Positions 35,801 to 47,743 of a stretch of DNA of 64,000 nucleotides are shown here, piece after piece. This DNA is from Bilabrum cf. latius. Taxonomy: Eukaryota > Bigyra: Bicosoecida > Bigyra > Bicosoecida. The stretch spans positions 1,612,001 through 1,676,000 of the forward strand of contig OZ237737.1 in NCBI GenBank assembly GCA_965178125.1. Direction: 5' to 3'. A program made the position numbers and the translations under genes. Within the stretch, counting starts at the first letter, position 1. Every line of letters starts with the position of its first letter. The notes beneath the pieces are model-generated. The model saw only the letters and a list, made by a program, of their open reading frames with translations. It was not told the DNA's origin and made no database searches.

Positions 35801-38592
35801 CGCTGCAATCGATGAACCTGCCAGGACTGGCCGGTATTCCATCCATGACACCTGGCTGCAGCAACACTGGGACATGTACTTCAGACCCCCCAGCGCCTGC
35901 ACATCGCACACCCCCTGCGTCGTCCAATGAGCACACAGTGGCATCAGCGACGCACAAACCAGACACGGTGGCGGTCGGAGGCACACTAACCTGATGGCCC
36001 ATTGCAGCTGCCTAGGATGTTGCAGATCCTGCGTCCTTAGACCAGCAGTAGATGGCAGACCTGTTGGTAGCCGAGGCCACGCAGCAGATTGTGGATCCGC
36101 AGTCAACTGCCGCTCCCTGCACTGGGATCGAGGGACTGGTTGGCTCAGTCGGCACGTTGCTGGCCATTCCAAGAGCGCTCGATGACGTCCCAAAGCATGT
36201 GATATTCTAAGACCCTGCATCGAGATCGAGTGACGGCAAATAGGGCTGCTCACTGGCAGCCACCGCGGCCGCTACGTTCCCTTGCTCCACCACGACGGCG
36301 CACGCCACGCCGCCTGCTGCCACCGCGACTGGCCTCATGGGCCCGCGACCACTTGGCATTGCCAATGCAGGCGATAGCAAGGCCGGGTGAATCTTGACGT
36401 CACTGGTTGGGATGGGACTGCACTCTAGCTTGAAGCCGGCTGCAGCATTGAGCACGTGACACTGGCTGTCGCTGCCAGTGACCAGAGCGACCACCCCAGT
36501 TGGAGTGTAGCTGGATGGTGGGGTATTAAGGGCATTTGTGGGAGATATTGCCTCTAGCCACGAGCTGTTGGGGCGAATTGATGCCTGGAGCGCGGCTATG
36601 ATGAGGCTACCAGAAGGTGCGGCCGCAACGGCTAGCTCCGGAGCGACGTCAAGGTGCAAGTCGGAAGCAGTAGAGTCGGATGCCACGACGCGGACAGGAA
36701 AGTGGACGCCGGTCCCGGTTATCAGAATGGACCGAGAGCCAGAGTTGCTGCCCCAGCATGCAACGGAGGACCTGCTTGTAGTAACGCAGGTAGCTAAATC
36801 ACCCGTCGTGATCTGCGAGAGGAGATGACACTTGGTGGGACCGGTTGCATCATGGCCCTACGAAAGATACTATGAGTCGCCGAGATACCTGGCACGCCCA
36901 TGCAGCTCACTTGTGTGAAGTCACCAGCAATGGCAGCTGGTGCTTGGTAGAGGCTCGCTGCGTCCCAGCAAGCGATGCTGCCAGACCGCTTCAAAGCACA
37001 TGCGTGATTGGGGCCACGCGTAACCTGCAGCAAGTGGGGAGTTTGTAATCTCATTTGGTCGCTATCACATGTGAAAATGCCCCACAGGCTCATCCGTGCG
37101 TAGGTCCTACTCACTTGCACAAAGTCTGCCCCAATGGTGACCGGATCCTCGCCGTCCCTCCTACAGAGCACCGTTCCACTTTTGGAAACGGCGCAAACAT
37201 GGATTCCATGCTGGAATTCCTGATACATCGCGACCTATACGTAGTTGCCAGGAGCCCTGAAACTATATCTTCCTTCAAACCGGCGGCATGCGACTCCTCT
37301 GTCATCGTCATGAACACCACATGCTGCTTTCCACCCTCCAGAAGCCACCTGCAGGAGTCGTGGGGGTGCATCTAGCGGAGATGTGCACCCGGATTCTGAT
37401 CAATAGTATTATTGAGGTGCTGTTATACAGCCATGTAAAGCATTTCTTACATCCACATAGGTCCCCGCCTCCCATTCCCCGTTATGAGAGCAGATGATCC
37501 TACCCGCTTGCGTAAGACCGCAGTCATTATTGTTCCCACCTACCACCTGCGATAGAGAAGCGACTCAAATTATAGCGCGACCCCTAGCGATCTCGTGTTG
37601 TACTGAGTCTAGTGGGAAGGCAATACCAAAAAGCACGCATTGTTGTGTTGTTGCACAATCATGATGGTCCTCACTTTCGTATACGCAAGGTCGCCACTTA
37701 GGCCTAGTAGTCCACTGCATGCAGCGCTGCCATCCTTGCGCAACCTGCATCCGGTGCCCACCTGCGAAGCACGACGTCTTTGCCTGACTTGGTTCGGCTT
37801 GGAGGAAGTAGTAGGCGAAACCTGCTGTCAGTAGTATTGATTGCACTGCTTGTACTAGTAGCAAAATACTCACTTGGACGTAGTCGCCGGGGTAGTGCCT
37901 CGGCGTGCCACCCCAACAACGCACGTCACCTCCACGCTCGATAAGGCATGTCTACTAGGTTCTGGCTGAAATCTGTGGGTAGTGAGTTGGTGAATAAGCT
38001 TATCTTCAAGTTCGACTCCATGGCACCAATCCTTCATGCTAGGATTTTATCACCCTACTAGTAGTAGGGGATACTCACAGTGGTCTAGCCGAACGCGCAG
38101 GCAACGAGAAGGACACTGCAACCAAGGGCGCACCATGCACAATAATTACGGCAAGAATGGGCCTGCCTATGATATCGCAGCGATGTTTGGCTGCATGTCG
38201 TCTCCGTTCCACCTGACAAATGCTGCAAAGCTACGCCTCGCACGCTTGCTCTCGGCCCCATGCTGCTCATTTCAGCCACTCAAGCTGCGCAAAAACCTGA
38301 TAGATACTCTGATAGGTATTTATTGTGATCAAGAGTAGTGCCCGCTGCCCCCAGTACTAGATGCACGCAAGGAAGACGGACTCACTTCCAGCTTCCACAA
38401 CTGCCACTGACTTGGCAATTTACTATCAGCAGGTAGTTCAAGTTGCTTTCCAACTCCTGTTCTTGATAGGAGTGGCTGGGACTATCTCAGACAGGTGCGC
38501 TTTTTACTCGCGTAAGTTTGAGTCAAACAAATTGCAACCGACGTCACGCCGGCGGGTGAAAGTTCCAACCGGTTGATGAATTTTTCACCCAT
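20808..38592 (-). CDS. Giant multi-domain membrane protein (~5661 aa)
   Basis: Eight exons are modelled: 38592-38386, 38222-38079, 37972-37874, 37761-37675, 37546-37451, 37348-37115, 37024-36911 and 36812-20808. All introns are phase 0 and all have GT-AG ends. The last exon is 16,005 nt with about 36 in-frame TAG and no TAA or TGA before the terminal TGA (20810-20808). Order of parts: RCC1-like Cys/Trp repeats (ACALKRSGSIACWD type) to about 35.6 kb; a Gly/Ser/Ala-rich region with GGAI and GGCI motifs typical of right-handed beta-helix or polymorphic-membrane-protein repeats (about 35-29 kb); ~300-aa tandem repeats (about 28.6-25.9 kb); a Cys-rich GCC2/GCC3-type segment (CGPGKEPAGQGGTRCDDCPA, then GHTGPLCAVCDEQLNYG); and at least six hydrophobic helices ending with a WWEAIGMVRKVAIV block and RIETLCLAAVTV, followed by a basic tail. 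The protein is probably a surface receptor or adhesin. The first exon and start are uncertain, and no signal peptide is visible. Confidence 0.8.
26040..27650 (-). repeat. ~909-bp tandem duplication in giant gene
   Basis: Two adjacent copies lie at a spacing of about 909 bp (303 codons). A stretch of about 50 bp beginning near 26118 recurs identically near 27027, and a second matched block at 26592 recurs at 27501. Both copies encode ALARIRFPFVGI, then VVLGASCTWGGRYDVMRAPA and GSRPLLR. A more diverged third copy lies at about 27.8-28.6 kb (TPVVAWAIKAWDSA against PVVAWAVRAWDT). Flanks of the matched blocks have drifted, so identity is patchy. Confidence 0.85.
36812..38222 (-). repeat. Array of RCC1-like single-blade exons
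   Basis: Six small internal exons, plus the start of the large exon, encode one degenerate RCC1-like unit each, except 37348-37115, which holds two. The unit pattern is (V/I)xxGxxxxCxLxxxGxxxC…G(D/N)(Y/F)(V/T)Q, and the exon boundary falls after the final Gln in three exons (37972-37874, 37348-37115, 37024-36911). Every boundary is phase 0, so the exons are symmetric modules. In the double-unit exon the Gln at the internal boundary is the TAG at 37237-37235. Confidence 0.8.
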
Positions 38593-38832
38593 ACTCGCCG
38601 TAAGCAAGGGGGCTTCCAGCAGTGCTACAGGGGTTTCCAGGGCAGCAAAATCCTACTGCTATACTTTTAGGGAAAACACCTTCACTCAGTATGAGACACA
38701 CTAGAGCCCGATCATATATCAGACACTTAGTAGGCTACCCCAAAAGTCTTCAGGTTGTACTCGCTGCCGCCGTCCACCTGAGTGAAATTGACTGGACCGT
38801 AACGTGTTGGACTCAAGTATGTTCAGTAATAG

Positions 38833-41346
38833 TCAAACTTCCCCACCAATGCCGCTTTCCTTGCCAGCCACTGCAGCGCGAGGCCGAATGGGAGACGCCA
38901 GAAGAGGCAACAGACCCGAAGCTCGCTTGTTGGTTCGAGTCTTGAAGCGCACCCGAAGTGGAGAACCCTGCACAGCGGGGCGTTTTGCGGATGGACGGCG
39001 GCTAGTTCCTCTCTGGTCGAAAGCGCCGATTGGTCGAAAGGAGAGCTAAGGGGGCTCAGCCGCGGGACGAAGCAAGCCATCGGGCGATTGTTCATCCCGC
39101 CTCATCTGCGCCAGTATCCCCATGGAGGCAGGCGACCCGCTCGCACGACGGCTGGTTGGGCTGCGCATGTTGGCTGACCTTGCGTACCCGAGGGCCTCGG
39201 GGCGCTCCCTGACGTCCCAGCGCTTGCCATCAATTGGGCCAGGAATCCGCCCCACTGCCCTGCCAAGATCCACCGCAGTTTGGCTCAAGGCAGCATCTGT
39301 GCTCACAGGCGACAGGTGGCCCTGTGCCTGGGCGAGGCTCCATGCATTCTATCCCGGGCGCAGAAATGAATCGGCTCCGGGCATCTGCGGAGACAGCGAC
39401 ATGGATACGCTGCGCCGTAAGCCCCGACGCGGACTCGTGCTCGGGCTCGGACTCCTGCGCGCCAGTTGCGCCGATAGCTGCTTGTTGTAGGCACGCAGCG
39501 CCGCCAGCTCGCTCTGCATCTCGCCGCTCTCCTGCTCCCTGCGTGCAAGCCTCTCCCTCGCGATGCGGAGCTGCGTCCTGAGTGCCATAGAGCCCTGCCT
39601 CACGCGGGTGATCTAGCTCGCGTACGCACCGTCGAGCAGCACCAGATTCACGCCCTTTGAAGGGACAGGGGACCCGTGGAGGGGCCCAAGCTTGCTGTCG
39701 TCCGCAAGTCCCGGGCCATCAGACCCTCCATCTGCGCCATGCGGCTGCTCGATCGTGCCAATTCCTTGCGCAAGATCTACGCGCCCGCGCTTGGCACCAC
39801 TGTGCGAGGCCACCGCCTCGCCACCCTTGGGCTCCCTCCGGTCCCCGACATGGTCGAGCATGGTGGTTCCGTGCTGGCCGTGGCCGTGGCCCTGCGATAT
39901 GGCAGTGCGCCGAGCCTTCCTGGCGGCTCGCATGCTGTGCGCCAGCGTGACTCGCACCTTGGCAGCCGCGTGTCGAGCAGCTGCTCGGACGGCGTGCTCA
40001 TCAGGGCGGGTCACCAGCATGGGCTTGCCTGGCAGTGGCGTCGTCTGCAATCCATGCCCGGTTGTCGGCTTGGCTGAGGGTGGCCTACGCTCTGCTTTTG
40101 GCCGTTTCTATGGATGATTATGATGCGTAGAAGCAATAGATAGTGATTCTACCGCTTTTTTACCCTGATCGTGGCCTTTGCTGTCCGCTGGTTTCGCAAG
40201 CTCTACTGCCGGTTCGTCTGGCACGGTGAGGCGTTGCACAGCTGGCATCTTCTTCATCTTCTCTGTTGTGGCGGCGTGGTCGTTGTCTACAGCCTCTCCG
40301 TCTCCGAATCCATATCCCACCTGCTGCACATACCGCAAGCCCCCAGCGTCCTCGCCTATCCGCTCTAGAGCCCGCATGATCTTGTCGTACCTGTTGGCAG
40401 ACTGCTCCGGCCGAGATCGCTCCAGCTGCACTTTTGCGTCCTGCAGTACCTAAGACGCCCCGACAAATCTGTGAAGCCTCTCCTCTGCAGACGCGAGTCT
40501 TGCCTGAAGCTGGTGTGACACTCCCCTGTGCCTGTCGCGCTCCTTGTGGGCCTGCTGCAGCTGTGACCGCAGGCGCCCGGCCTACTTTCGGTGGCGGCTC
40601 GCCTCGAGCTCCTTACCGTGAATTTTCTAGTAAGGGTAGTTCCGCTTCATGAACGCAAGGGCTGCTCTGCTTTCTGCCAGGGCTTTGTTTGTCCTGTCGA
40701 ACTAAGAACGAAGCGTCTGAAGCTGGCGGGCCTTCCGTGTAGCGTCGCGCTCATTTCCACTTGCCTTTGCTTTCAAGGCACGCTTTTGCTGTTCTGATGC
40801 GCCCACAAACGCCAAAATGTCTAACGCTTTAGCATCTAGCAGCCGCTCTAGAGTCTGCACTCTCTCCTCCACCGGCTTCCGAGATGCGTTTGCGATGGCC
40901 GCTGGTGTTGAGGAAAGGTAGTCATCTAGGTACTTGTCCGGGTCGCTGGCAATTCTGTCCGCATCGAGTTGGACTTTTCTAGGAATGGTTACAGGCAGCC
41001 TACTCTTGGATGGCACAGAGCTCCGCCGAGGCCGACGCGGGCGCGTTTGGCTTGGCTTGTGCGTCGCCGCGTTGCTCCTCTCGAGGGTTGCACGCACGAC
41101 GTGGCGCATGACACTGTTGCCGACACGAACGTTAGATTCCTTGATCGCCTGCATCCTTAGGTGGGCAGCCAGCATGGCTCTTTCGTGCTCGGCCTCCATT
41201 TGTCGCTTGGCCTCTTCGATCCGCTTCGCTGCATACTCGAATGCTTTTTTTCGTTGTGCCTCAATAAATTCTGGAACAAGGTCATTTGTGCCCCACTCTC
41301 GTTTGATTTCAGACTGCTACTCTTTTGCGGGATCGGCCTCATCCAT
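38833..41346 (-). CDS. Unrecognised coiled-coil protein, 837 aa
   Basis: A single frame runs from ATG 41346-41344 to TGA 38835-38833 and includes nine in-frame TAG codons (for example at 40702, 40108, 39613, 39349 and 39046). The N-terminus (MDEADPAKE, then KREWGTNDLVPEFIEAQRKK) precedes a long helical stretch (AAKRIEEAKRQMEAEHERAM). Residues about 215-310 form a coiled coil (SQLQQAHKERDRHRGVSHQL, QARLASAEERLHRF). A second coiled coil (LRTQLRIARERLARREQESG) lies near residues 583-615. The rest is basic and Ser/Arg/Pro-rich. Several TAG codons fall inside the heptad regions, where Gln is easily tolerated. The protein looks like a centrosomal or cytoskeletal coiled-coil protein, but that is an inference from shape only. 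It is in tandem with SKI2 upstream (160 bp) and with the giant gene downstream. Confidence 0.8.
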
Positions 41347-41506
41347 TGCAAAATTGGCGGGAGGGGAGCGCTGTTTCGAGCTCCCTGGTCCATTCCGAGT
41401 CAACACAAAAGTTTTGAAATCATCGTGCATTTTGTTGTTTATTGCGTCGTTGATGTTATATGCCATGCTGGCACCATCCTGGACAACACAAGCAAGCCGC
41501 TCTTAC

Positions 41507-44500
41507 TCACTGCAGGTACAGCGAAGCGCAGAAGATTACGCCCCTGCGCACCGCCGCAGACGCAGCGTCCATCTTCCGGAAGAGCACCGGGTCACCGACC
41601 ACCCGTGCAATCGAGCGCACCTCTCTGCAGCACTCATCTACGCGGGTCATGACTCGCACGATGCTACCCTCCTGCACCTCGGTGATCCTCGTCAGCGCCA
41701 TGAAGGGCGCCCCAGCGGCCCACTCGTGCACCACCTCGGCCAGCTCCGGGTTGAGCGTAGACTCCACGAACTCGCTGGGAGCCAGGCCCTTCTGCAGCCC
41801 GCAGTCCTCCTGGACGGTTGCAACCGCATGCGCGATCTCCTGCACCTTGCTCACGGCCAGCTCGAGGGCCTTGGTCAGCCTCGGCTCGCCCCTCCTTTTC
41901 TCCTGGCACACGAACAGGGAACACACGGCCGCGCACTCGGCAGGGGTCAGCGGCCCGAACACGCCCGCCAGCACGGCCTCGGGCAGCGTCAGCTCCTCCG
42001 AGGTGCTCACCTCGCAGGCCACCCGCCCCTTGAGTGTCACTACGTGCCGCGACAGGACCCCCGGCAGAGCCCCGCCGCCGTCTCCACCCTCGCCGTCCTC
42101 TGCGGCTCCGGATCCGCTCCCATCCGCAGCCACGTAGCCCAGTCTCCGCAGCACGCTGAACCTGGCCAGGCAGTCCTCGAACTGCGTCAGTCCCTCGGCA
42201 CCCACGCGCGAGGACAGCTCGGCCAGCTGGGTCTGCAGGCGCCGGATCCGAAGGGTCTGCTGCCAGCGGGCGGGCAGGCCTGGGCAGCTGTGGCAGCCGT
42301 GCCGCTGGGCCCTTGCGTCCAGCTCACGGGCCTGCCTGTGGACCGCGTGCAGCTCCACCGCAGAGGCCGCCCGCTGCAGCCCCAGTGCCTCCGTGGTGGG
42401 GTCAAGGGGCTCCAGCGGGGGCAGGTCTCGCTCCAGGGCACCCTCCTCGCCCTCGACCAGCTGGGAGACGCAGGAGGCCACGCACTCCTGGAGAGCATCC
42501 TGAATCAACTCGGCCACCGTGGTCGGTGAGGGTCCTCCGGCCCCCGGCGGCGGGGCAGGGGCGGCGGTTGGCGTTGCAGCCGACGAGGCGGGTGAAGGGC
42601 TGTCCCCTCCTCCTCCTCCTGGCATGAACGCACCAAGCCCCCCTGCCGAGTCGCCGCCAATGACACCACCTCCTTTCCCTTTCTTACCCTTCTTGCCTTT
42701 CTTGTCCTTCTTGCCCTTGCCCTTGCGCTTGCCGCCAGTGTTTGCCGCCAAGGCCCCAAATAGCCCGCCCCCGTCTCCCGCACCGGCCCCTTTCTCCACT
42801 GCCATTGGTGCAAGAGGACCGCCAAGCAGTCCACCTCCCGCTGGTCTGCCCCCCGCTGGCACCTCCCTGCCGACCTCGCGGAACAGTCCTTGCCCGCCAG
42901 CCGAGCCTCCAATTGCGAGAGTGCCAGCACCAGCCCCAGTCACAGGGCCGAATCTAGATCCAGATCCAGATCCCGCTTGCTGCGACTGCAATTCCTCCAG
43001 GGCGGCCTTGCGCTTGCTCTTGCGGGCATGGGACACCTCGGGAGCCCTCCCCAGCAGCACCTCCGGGTCACACCTGGCCTTGGCCTAGGCGACCAGCAGC
43101 AGCTCGGGTGACAGCCCCGGGCCACCGTCCTCCTCGGCGCCCTCCATGCTGAGCTGCAGTCGCGCGTCTGCCCCGCCCACTGCCGACAGTGGCAGCGAGA
43201 CGCACACCACGGCGCGCCCTTCCACCACCCCGCACCACCCAGGCCGCAGGAATGGAGGGCTCACCTATGGGGACGCAGGACCAGCTTCCCCATCCTCCGC
43301 GGCATCGCCCTGACCGGCACCGCCCGCCAGCAAGTCTGCAGGTACCTGCAGTGAGGCAGGCAGCACGACCAGGACCACAGCATGTAGCTCGGCAGCTGGC
43401 GTGTCGGCTGCCCCGGGGCCCGACGTGCCTCCCGACGGGTCAGCTGCCGCTGCACCTGCCAGGGGCCCGAGCGTCAGCAGCGGACCGGCCCCTGCCCCCG
43501 AGGCGGCCTGGCCTGTCTCTCTCTGCACCCCGCCGGCACTGGCCCCTTTGTCCTCGCTTTTGAGCCCTTCAGTGGCCGTGCTGGCTCTGCACACATCGAG
43601 CACAATACCCACAGCCTGGTGTTGCGCCACGCGCCGAGAGCTGGGTCCGCGTCTCGCTGGCTTGGGAGAGGAAGACGGCCCCTCGCCAGTGGTCGGGGCC
43701 TCGGCAGCCGGCTCGCCCTCCCCGAGCAACCAGCGGGCCAGCCCACCGGCCGTGCCGCCCACGTCCCGATCTCGCCAGGCGCTGTCGCCGGCGGCGCTGG
43801 ACCAGCGCTTCCGCTGCTCGATCCAGGCCTGTAAGGGTGCGTGCAGCCCAACCAGCCGCCCCGCGCACAGCGCCTGCGAGAGGGCCTCCCTGCCAGAGCG
43901 CAGCACCAGCGCCTCGTTCACGTGCCGGTGCAGTCGCGAGGCCTCGGACACTAGGTCCCAGTACCCGCGCACGTCGCACGAGCGGGCCGCCTCCTCCACC
44001 GCCACCTCCACGTCTGGCGCGTCAGCCCCCGGCGATCCCCTGAATGATTCCTGCGCCTGCTTCCGCAGGTGCCCGCATCCAGTCCGCTGGCTCTCTGCCT
44101 CGAGCTTGCGCAGCCGCGCCCTACCCCTGGATATGACCACCCTCACGGCTGCCTCAGCCTCGGCCGCGCCCCCCACCTCGTCGGCGGTCAGGCCGCCGCC
44201 ATCGCCCCCCCGAGTGGAGGCCAGCGCCTCTGCCACCGCCCCCACCACGCCCTTCTGGGCCCCCCACTCGCCGTAGGAGCGCCGCAGCACCCCCACGACG
44301 CTGACCTCTTCGCTTCGCAGCAGAGACAGCACCATGCCGTAGGTCAGCCGGAAGCGGCTCTTGAGAGGCGCGGGCTGTCCCGCCATCATGGCCTGCAGGC
44401 GAGCCGTCTCTGGCACGGCCCGCATGCCCTTGTGATGCTCCTCGAAGCAAGCCATGATCACGGTACCCTCCGTGTCCAGCCCTCGGCGGCCCGCTCGCCC

Positions 44501-47500
44501 CGCCATCTGCGTGTACTCGCCGGGGGTGATGTCCCTCCAGCCGGTACCGTCGTGCTTGCGGATCTCGGAGAACACGACGGCCCTTGCTGGCATGTTGACG
44601 CCCATGGCGAACGTCTCCGTGGCGAAGAGCACCTTGATGAGTCCTCGGGCGAACAGTATCTCCGTGCACTCCTTTAGGACCGGCAGCAGCCCGCCGTGGT
44701 GCGTCCCGACGCCCACCGCTGCCAGCTGGCGCACCTCCTCCACCTGCGGCAAGTGCCTGTCATGTGGCTCCAGCCGACCGATGGCCCTCCGCAGGAACTG
44801 CAGCGCTTGCTGTCTCTCGGCGGGGCTTGTGAGTCCGCCCCCCTTCCCTTTCCCCTTGCCCTTCTTGTCCCCGTCACTGCCCTCGGCAGCTTTACCCTCC
44901 TCCTCCTTTTCCTCCTCCTTTTCCTCCTCCTTCTTCTCTGCATCCTTATCGTCTTCGCCCCCATCGGCTTTGGAGCGCCCCGCACCGCCCCCAAGGTTCG
45001 CACCGGCAAGGTATCCCCCCAGGCGGGCGCACTGCTTCCTCGAAAAGCAAAACACCACCACTGGGAGGTGCTTCTCCCGGCCCAGGAAACGCACCAGGGT
45101 GCGCCACTGCTGTTGCGCGGTGGGAGCTTGTGTGCCTCCACCACCGCCTCCCCCTCGTCTACTCCCCCCACGCCCTCGCCCCCCCCTGACCCCGATACCG
45201 CGAGTCAGCTTGCGCTGGTTCTCGCACACCCTCCTGGCCTCGTTGACCCTCTCAAAGTTGATGTGCCCACCCCCCGCGCCCGCGGCCCCGCCCTAGGACC
45301 GCATGATGGGCCACAGCTGCTTGTGCGCCCACAGGTGGTGCCGCAGAGGCACGGGCCGCTTGTTGGTCTGGATCACCCGCACCTTCCTCCTCTTGGTGCG
45401 GCCGATCCACTCGGCGAACTCATGCGTGTTGGGCGATGTGGCGCTGAGCATGAGCAGCCCGCAGTGGTCCGGCAGCGTGATGATGGTCTCTTCCCACACC
45501 ACTCCCCTCTCCGGGTCGCTGATGTAGTGGCACTCGTCCATGATGCACCACTCCACGTCGCGGACCAGGTCAGCACCGCGGTACAGCATCGACCGCAGGA
45601 TCTCAGTCGTGCACACCAGCAAGGGGGCGTCCCCGTCGATGCACACGTCCCCCGTCATGATGCCAACGTTTCCTCGGCCGAACTTGCGCCTGAAGTCCCT
45701 GAACTTCTGGTTGCTGATGGCCTTGATGGGCGCCGTGTACACGCACCGCGTGCCGTGCCGGATGCACAGAGCAGCGGCGTACTCGGCGCACACGGTCTTG
45801 CCCGCGCTGGTGTGCGCAGCCACGAACGCGCTCTCGCCCTCTTCCACGCACCGCACCGCCCGCTTCTGGAACCCGTCCAGCTCGAACGGAAACTCGAGCG
45901 CGGGGCGCCACCCTTCTGCCCTCCTCGCGCGGAACCAGGCCTCCACCTGCCGGTCGTCCCCCTCCCCCCCACCCCTCGCGGCGGCAGCGGCGGCCAGCTC
46001 CCTCTCTTGCCTGCGGATGCGCGCCACCTCCTCCTGCTCAAGCCGAGACGCGTCTCCACCTGAACCGGAACCGGGAGCAGCCAGCCGCACCGCCCCGCCG
46101 TCCTGCATGTCCCGCAGGCGATCCAGTTCCCCCAGCAGCGCCCCAACGTCGTCCTCGGCCGACGCCCCACCTCCCTCTCCCACCCCCCAGGACCCATCCC
46201 CGGCCTCCCCCTCCTCCCCCCTCGAAGCCTGCCGCACAGCGGTGATCACGGCACGCGTCTCCTCCGTGGCCTCCAGCGGGACCTGGTGCTTCAGGTCCTC
46301 CAAGTCGCGGTCCAGCCGAAGCGTCTCGCTGCCACCAATCGACGTCGAGTCTCCAACGCTCCTAGAAGGCAGGCCCGCCCGCCTGGCCCGACGCACGGCG
46401 GACCTCGCCCGGTCCTCGGGTCGGGCCACCAGGCCGCGCCACAAGTCGGCGTCGGCCGCGGCTGCACCCCCGTGCGATGCACCCACAGCACCTCTAGGCA
46501 CGCGCCCCGCCGCTCCGATCCCCGCGGCCAGCGCCTCCCCATCGTGCCTGGCTGCGATGCCCCTGACCCACCGCTCGAATGGGGAGGGCGGCTGCGGCGG
46601 CTGCTGCCGCTGCTAGGCACCCGTGGCAGAGGCCCCCTGCTGCGTCCATCGCCCCTCCGCGTCTGCGACCCCGCCCGCCTCGCTCACCGCGCTGCTCCAC
46701 GCGCTGGAGCTGGCTGCGTCGTCCTCCGCCTCGCCCGCCGCACCGCGCTGCAGCCCAGCTCCCACCTGCGCTGCCACGTCTGCCATGCCAGTGCCGGGCC
46801 CAGCCTGCTCCAGGAGCACCCCCACAGCCCCCAACATGGGGTCAACCAGACCACTCCCTGGACTGGCAGGGGGTGTGCCCGTCTCACCAGTGGCCGGCTG
46901 GATCGCAGTGGCACCGGGCCCCAGCGCACCCACGGTGAGGGCCTCGAGCACGGGGCGGGGCAGGGCCAGGCCTCCCAGGGACAGGCCGGCCCTGCCGCGA
47001 GGGTGCATCGCACGGCTGTGCACGGCTCGCAGCAGGGCCGTGACTGCCATGGCCTCGGGGCTGGGGGCCCTCGCTAGCAGGCTAGCGGCACCACCGTCAT
47101 CGCTGCCGTCCCCACCACTGCCGCTGCCACTGCCTCTGCCACTGCCACTGCCACTGCTGCTGCTGCTCCCTTCCTGCCCATGCAACACCACGGGCCACAC
47201 GCCTCGCGCGACTGACGGTGGCAGGCTGCCGCTCCCGGCCCCTCGCGCGACCAGAGCCACGCCCAGTCCGCCCTGCACCCCTGCTCCACTGCCTACCGTA
47301 CCGCCATCATCGTCATCTTCTCCCACACTCGGCTCCGAGTCGCTCGAGGCAGCCGCCAGCCGAGACCGGCCGCCCGCGAGCCACGCCCACTCAGACCCCG
47401 CGCCACTCGTCACACCCGTGCCATCCCCTAGGATTGAACTGCGCGGCGCCAGCGAGAGGGTGCCTCCGCCTTCGCCGCCGCCGCCCGCCCCAGACACACC

Positions 47501-47743
47501 CACCCCGCCGCCACCCGCGCCGCCGCTGCGCCCCGTGCCCCCCACGACCGGTGCCGCCCGTCCGGCCGGCGTCACCGAGGCAAGCGCTCCAGAGACCGGG
47601 CGGCGGAGAGCACTCACCTGATTCACCATGTTGATGAGCTCATCGGAGCAAAGTGGCAGCAGCGGCTAGCACGGAGCATCCAGACCAACCGGCGGCGGCG
47701 GGAGCGGCCGCACCGGGAGACCTTGCGGGCCTGGTCCGGCCAT
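41507..47743 (-). CDS. SKI2: SKI2 RNA helicase of the Ski complex
   Basis: One uninterrupted frame of 2078 aa runs from ATG 47743-47741 to TGA 41509-41507, with five TAG codons. SKI2 is the Ski-complex helicase that feeds mRNA 3' ends into the cytoplasmic exosome. Walker A is AAHTSAGKT (residues 642-650); the DExH box reads DECH (736-739), where human and yeast have DEVH. Other motifs include SPIKALSNQ-like [56 protein letters not shown] and [15 protein letters not shown]. The C-terminal DSHCT domain ends in [13 protein letters not shown], matching the human C-terminus closely. It is far longer than human SKI2 (1246 aa) because of a Gly/Ser-rich N-terminal region (about residues 45-600) and low-complexity inserts. 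The start fits because the downstream Pro-rich segment resembles the human N-terminus. A GTGAGT after MVNQ near 47.6 kb could be a donor, but the frame stays open without splicing. Confidence 0.95.

Noticed and set aside
38690-38800. Possible further upstream exon of the giant gene (YGPVNFTQVDGGSEYNLKTFG on the minus strand)
   Set aside because: It resembles an RCC1-like unit, but its only nearby donor is a weak GTAGCC and the frame meets TAA three codons later. It was not included in the model.
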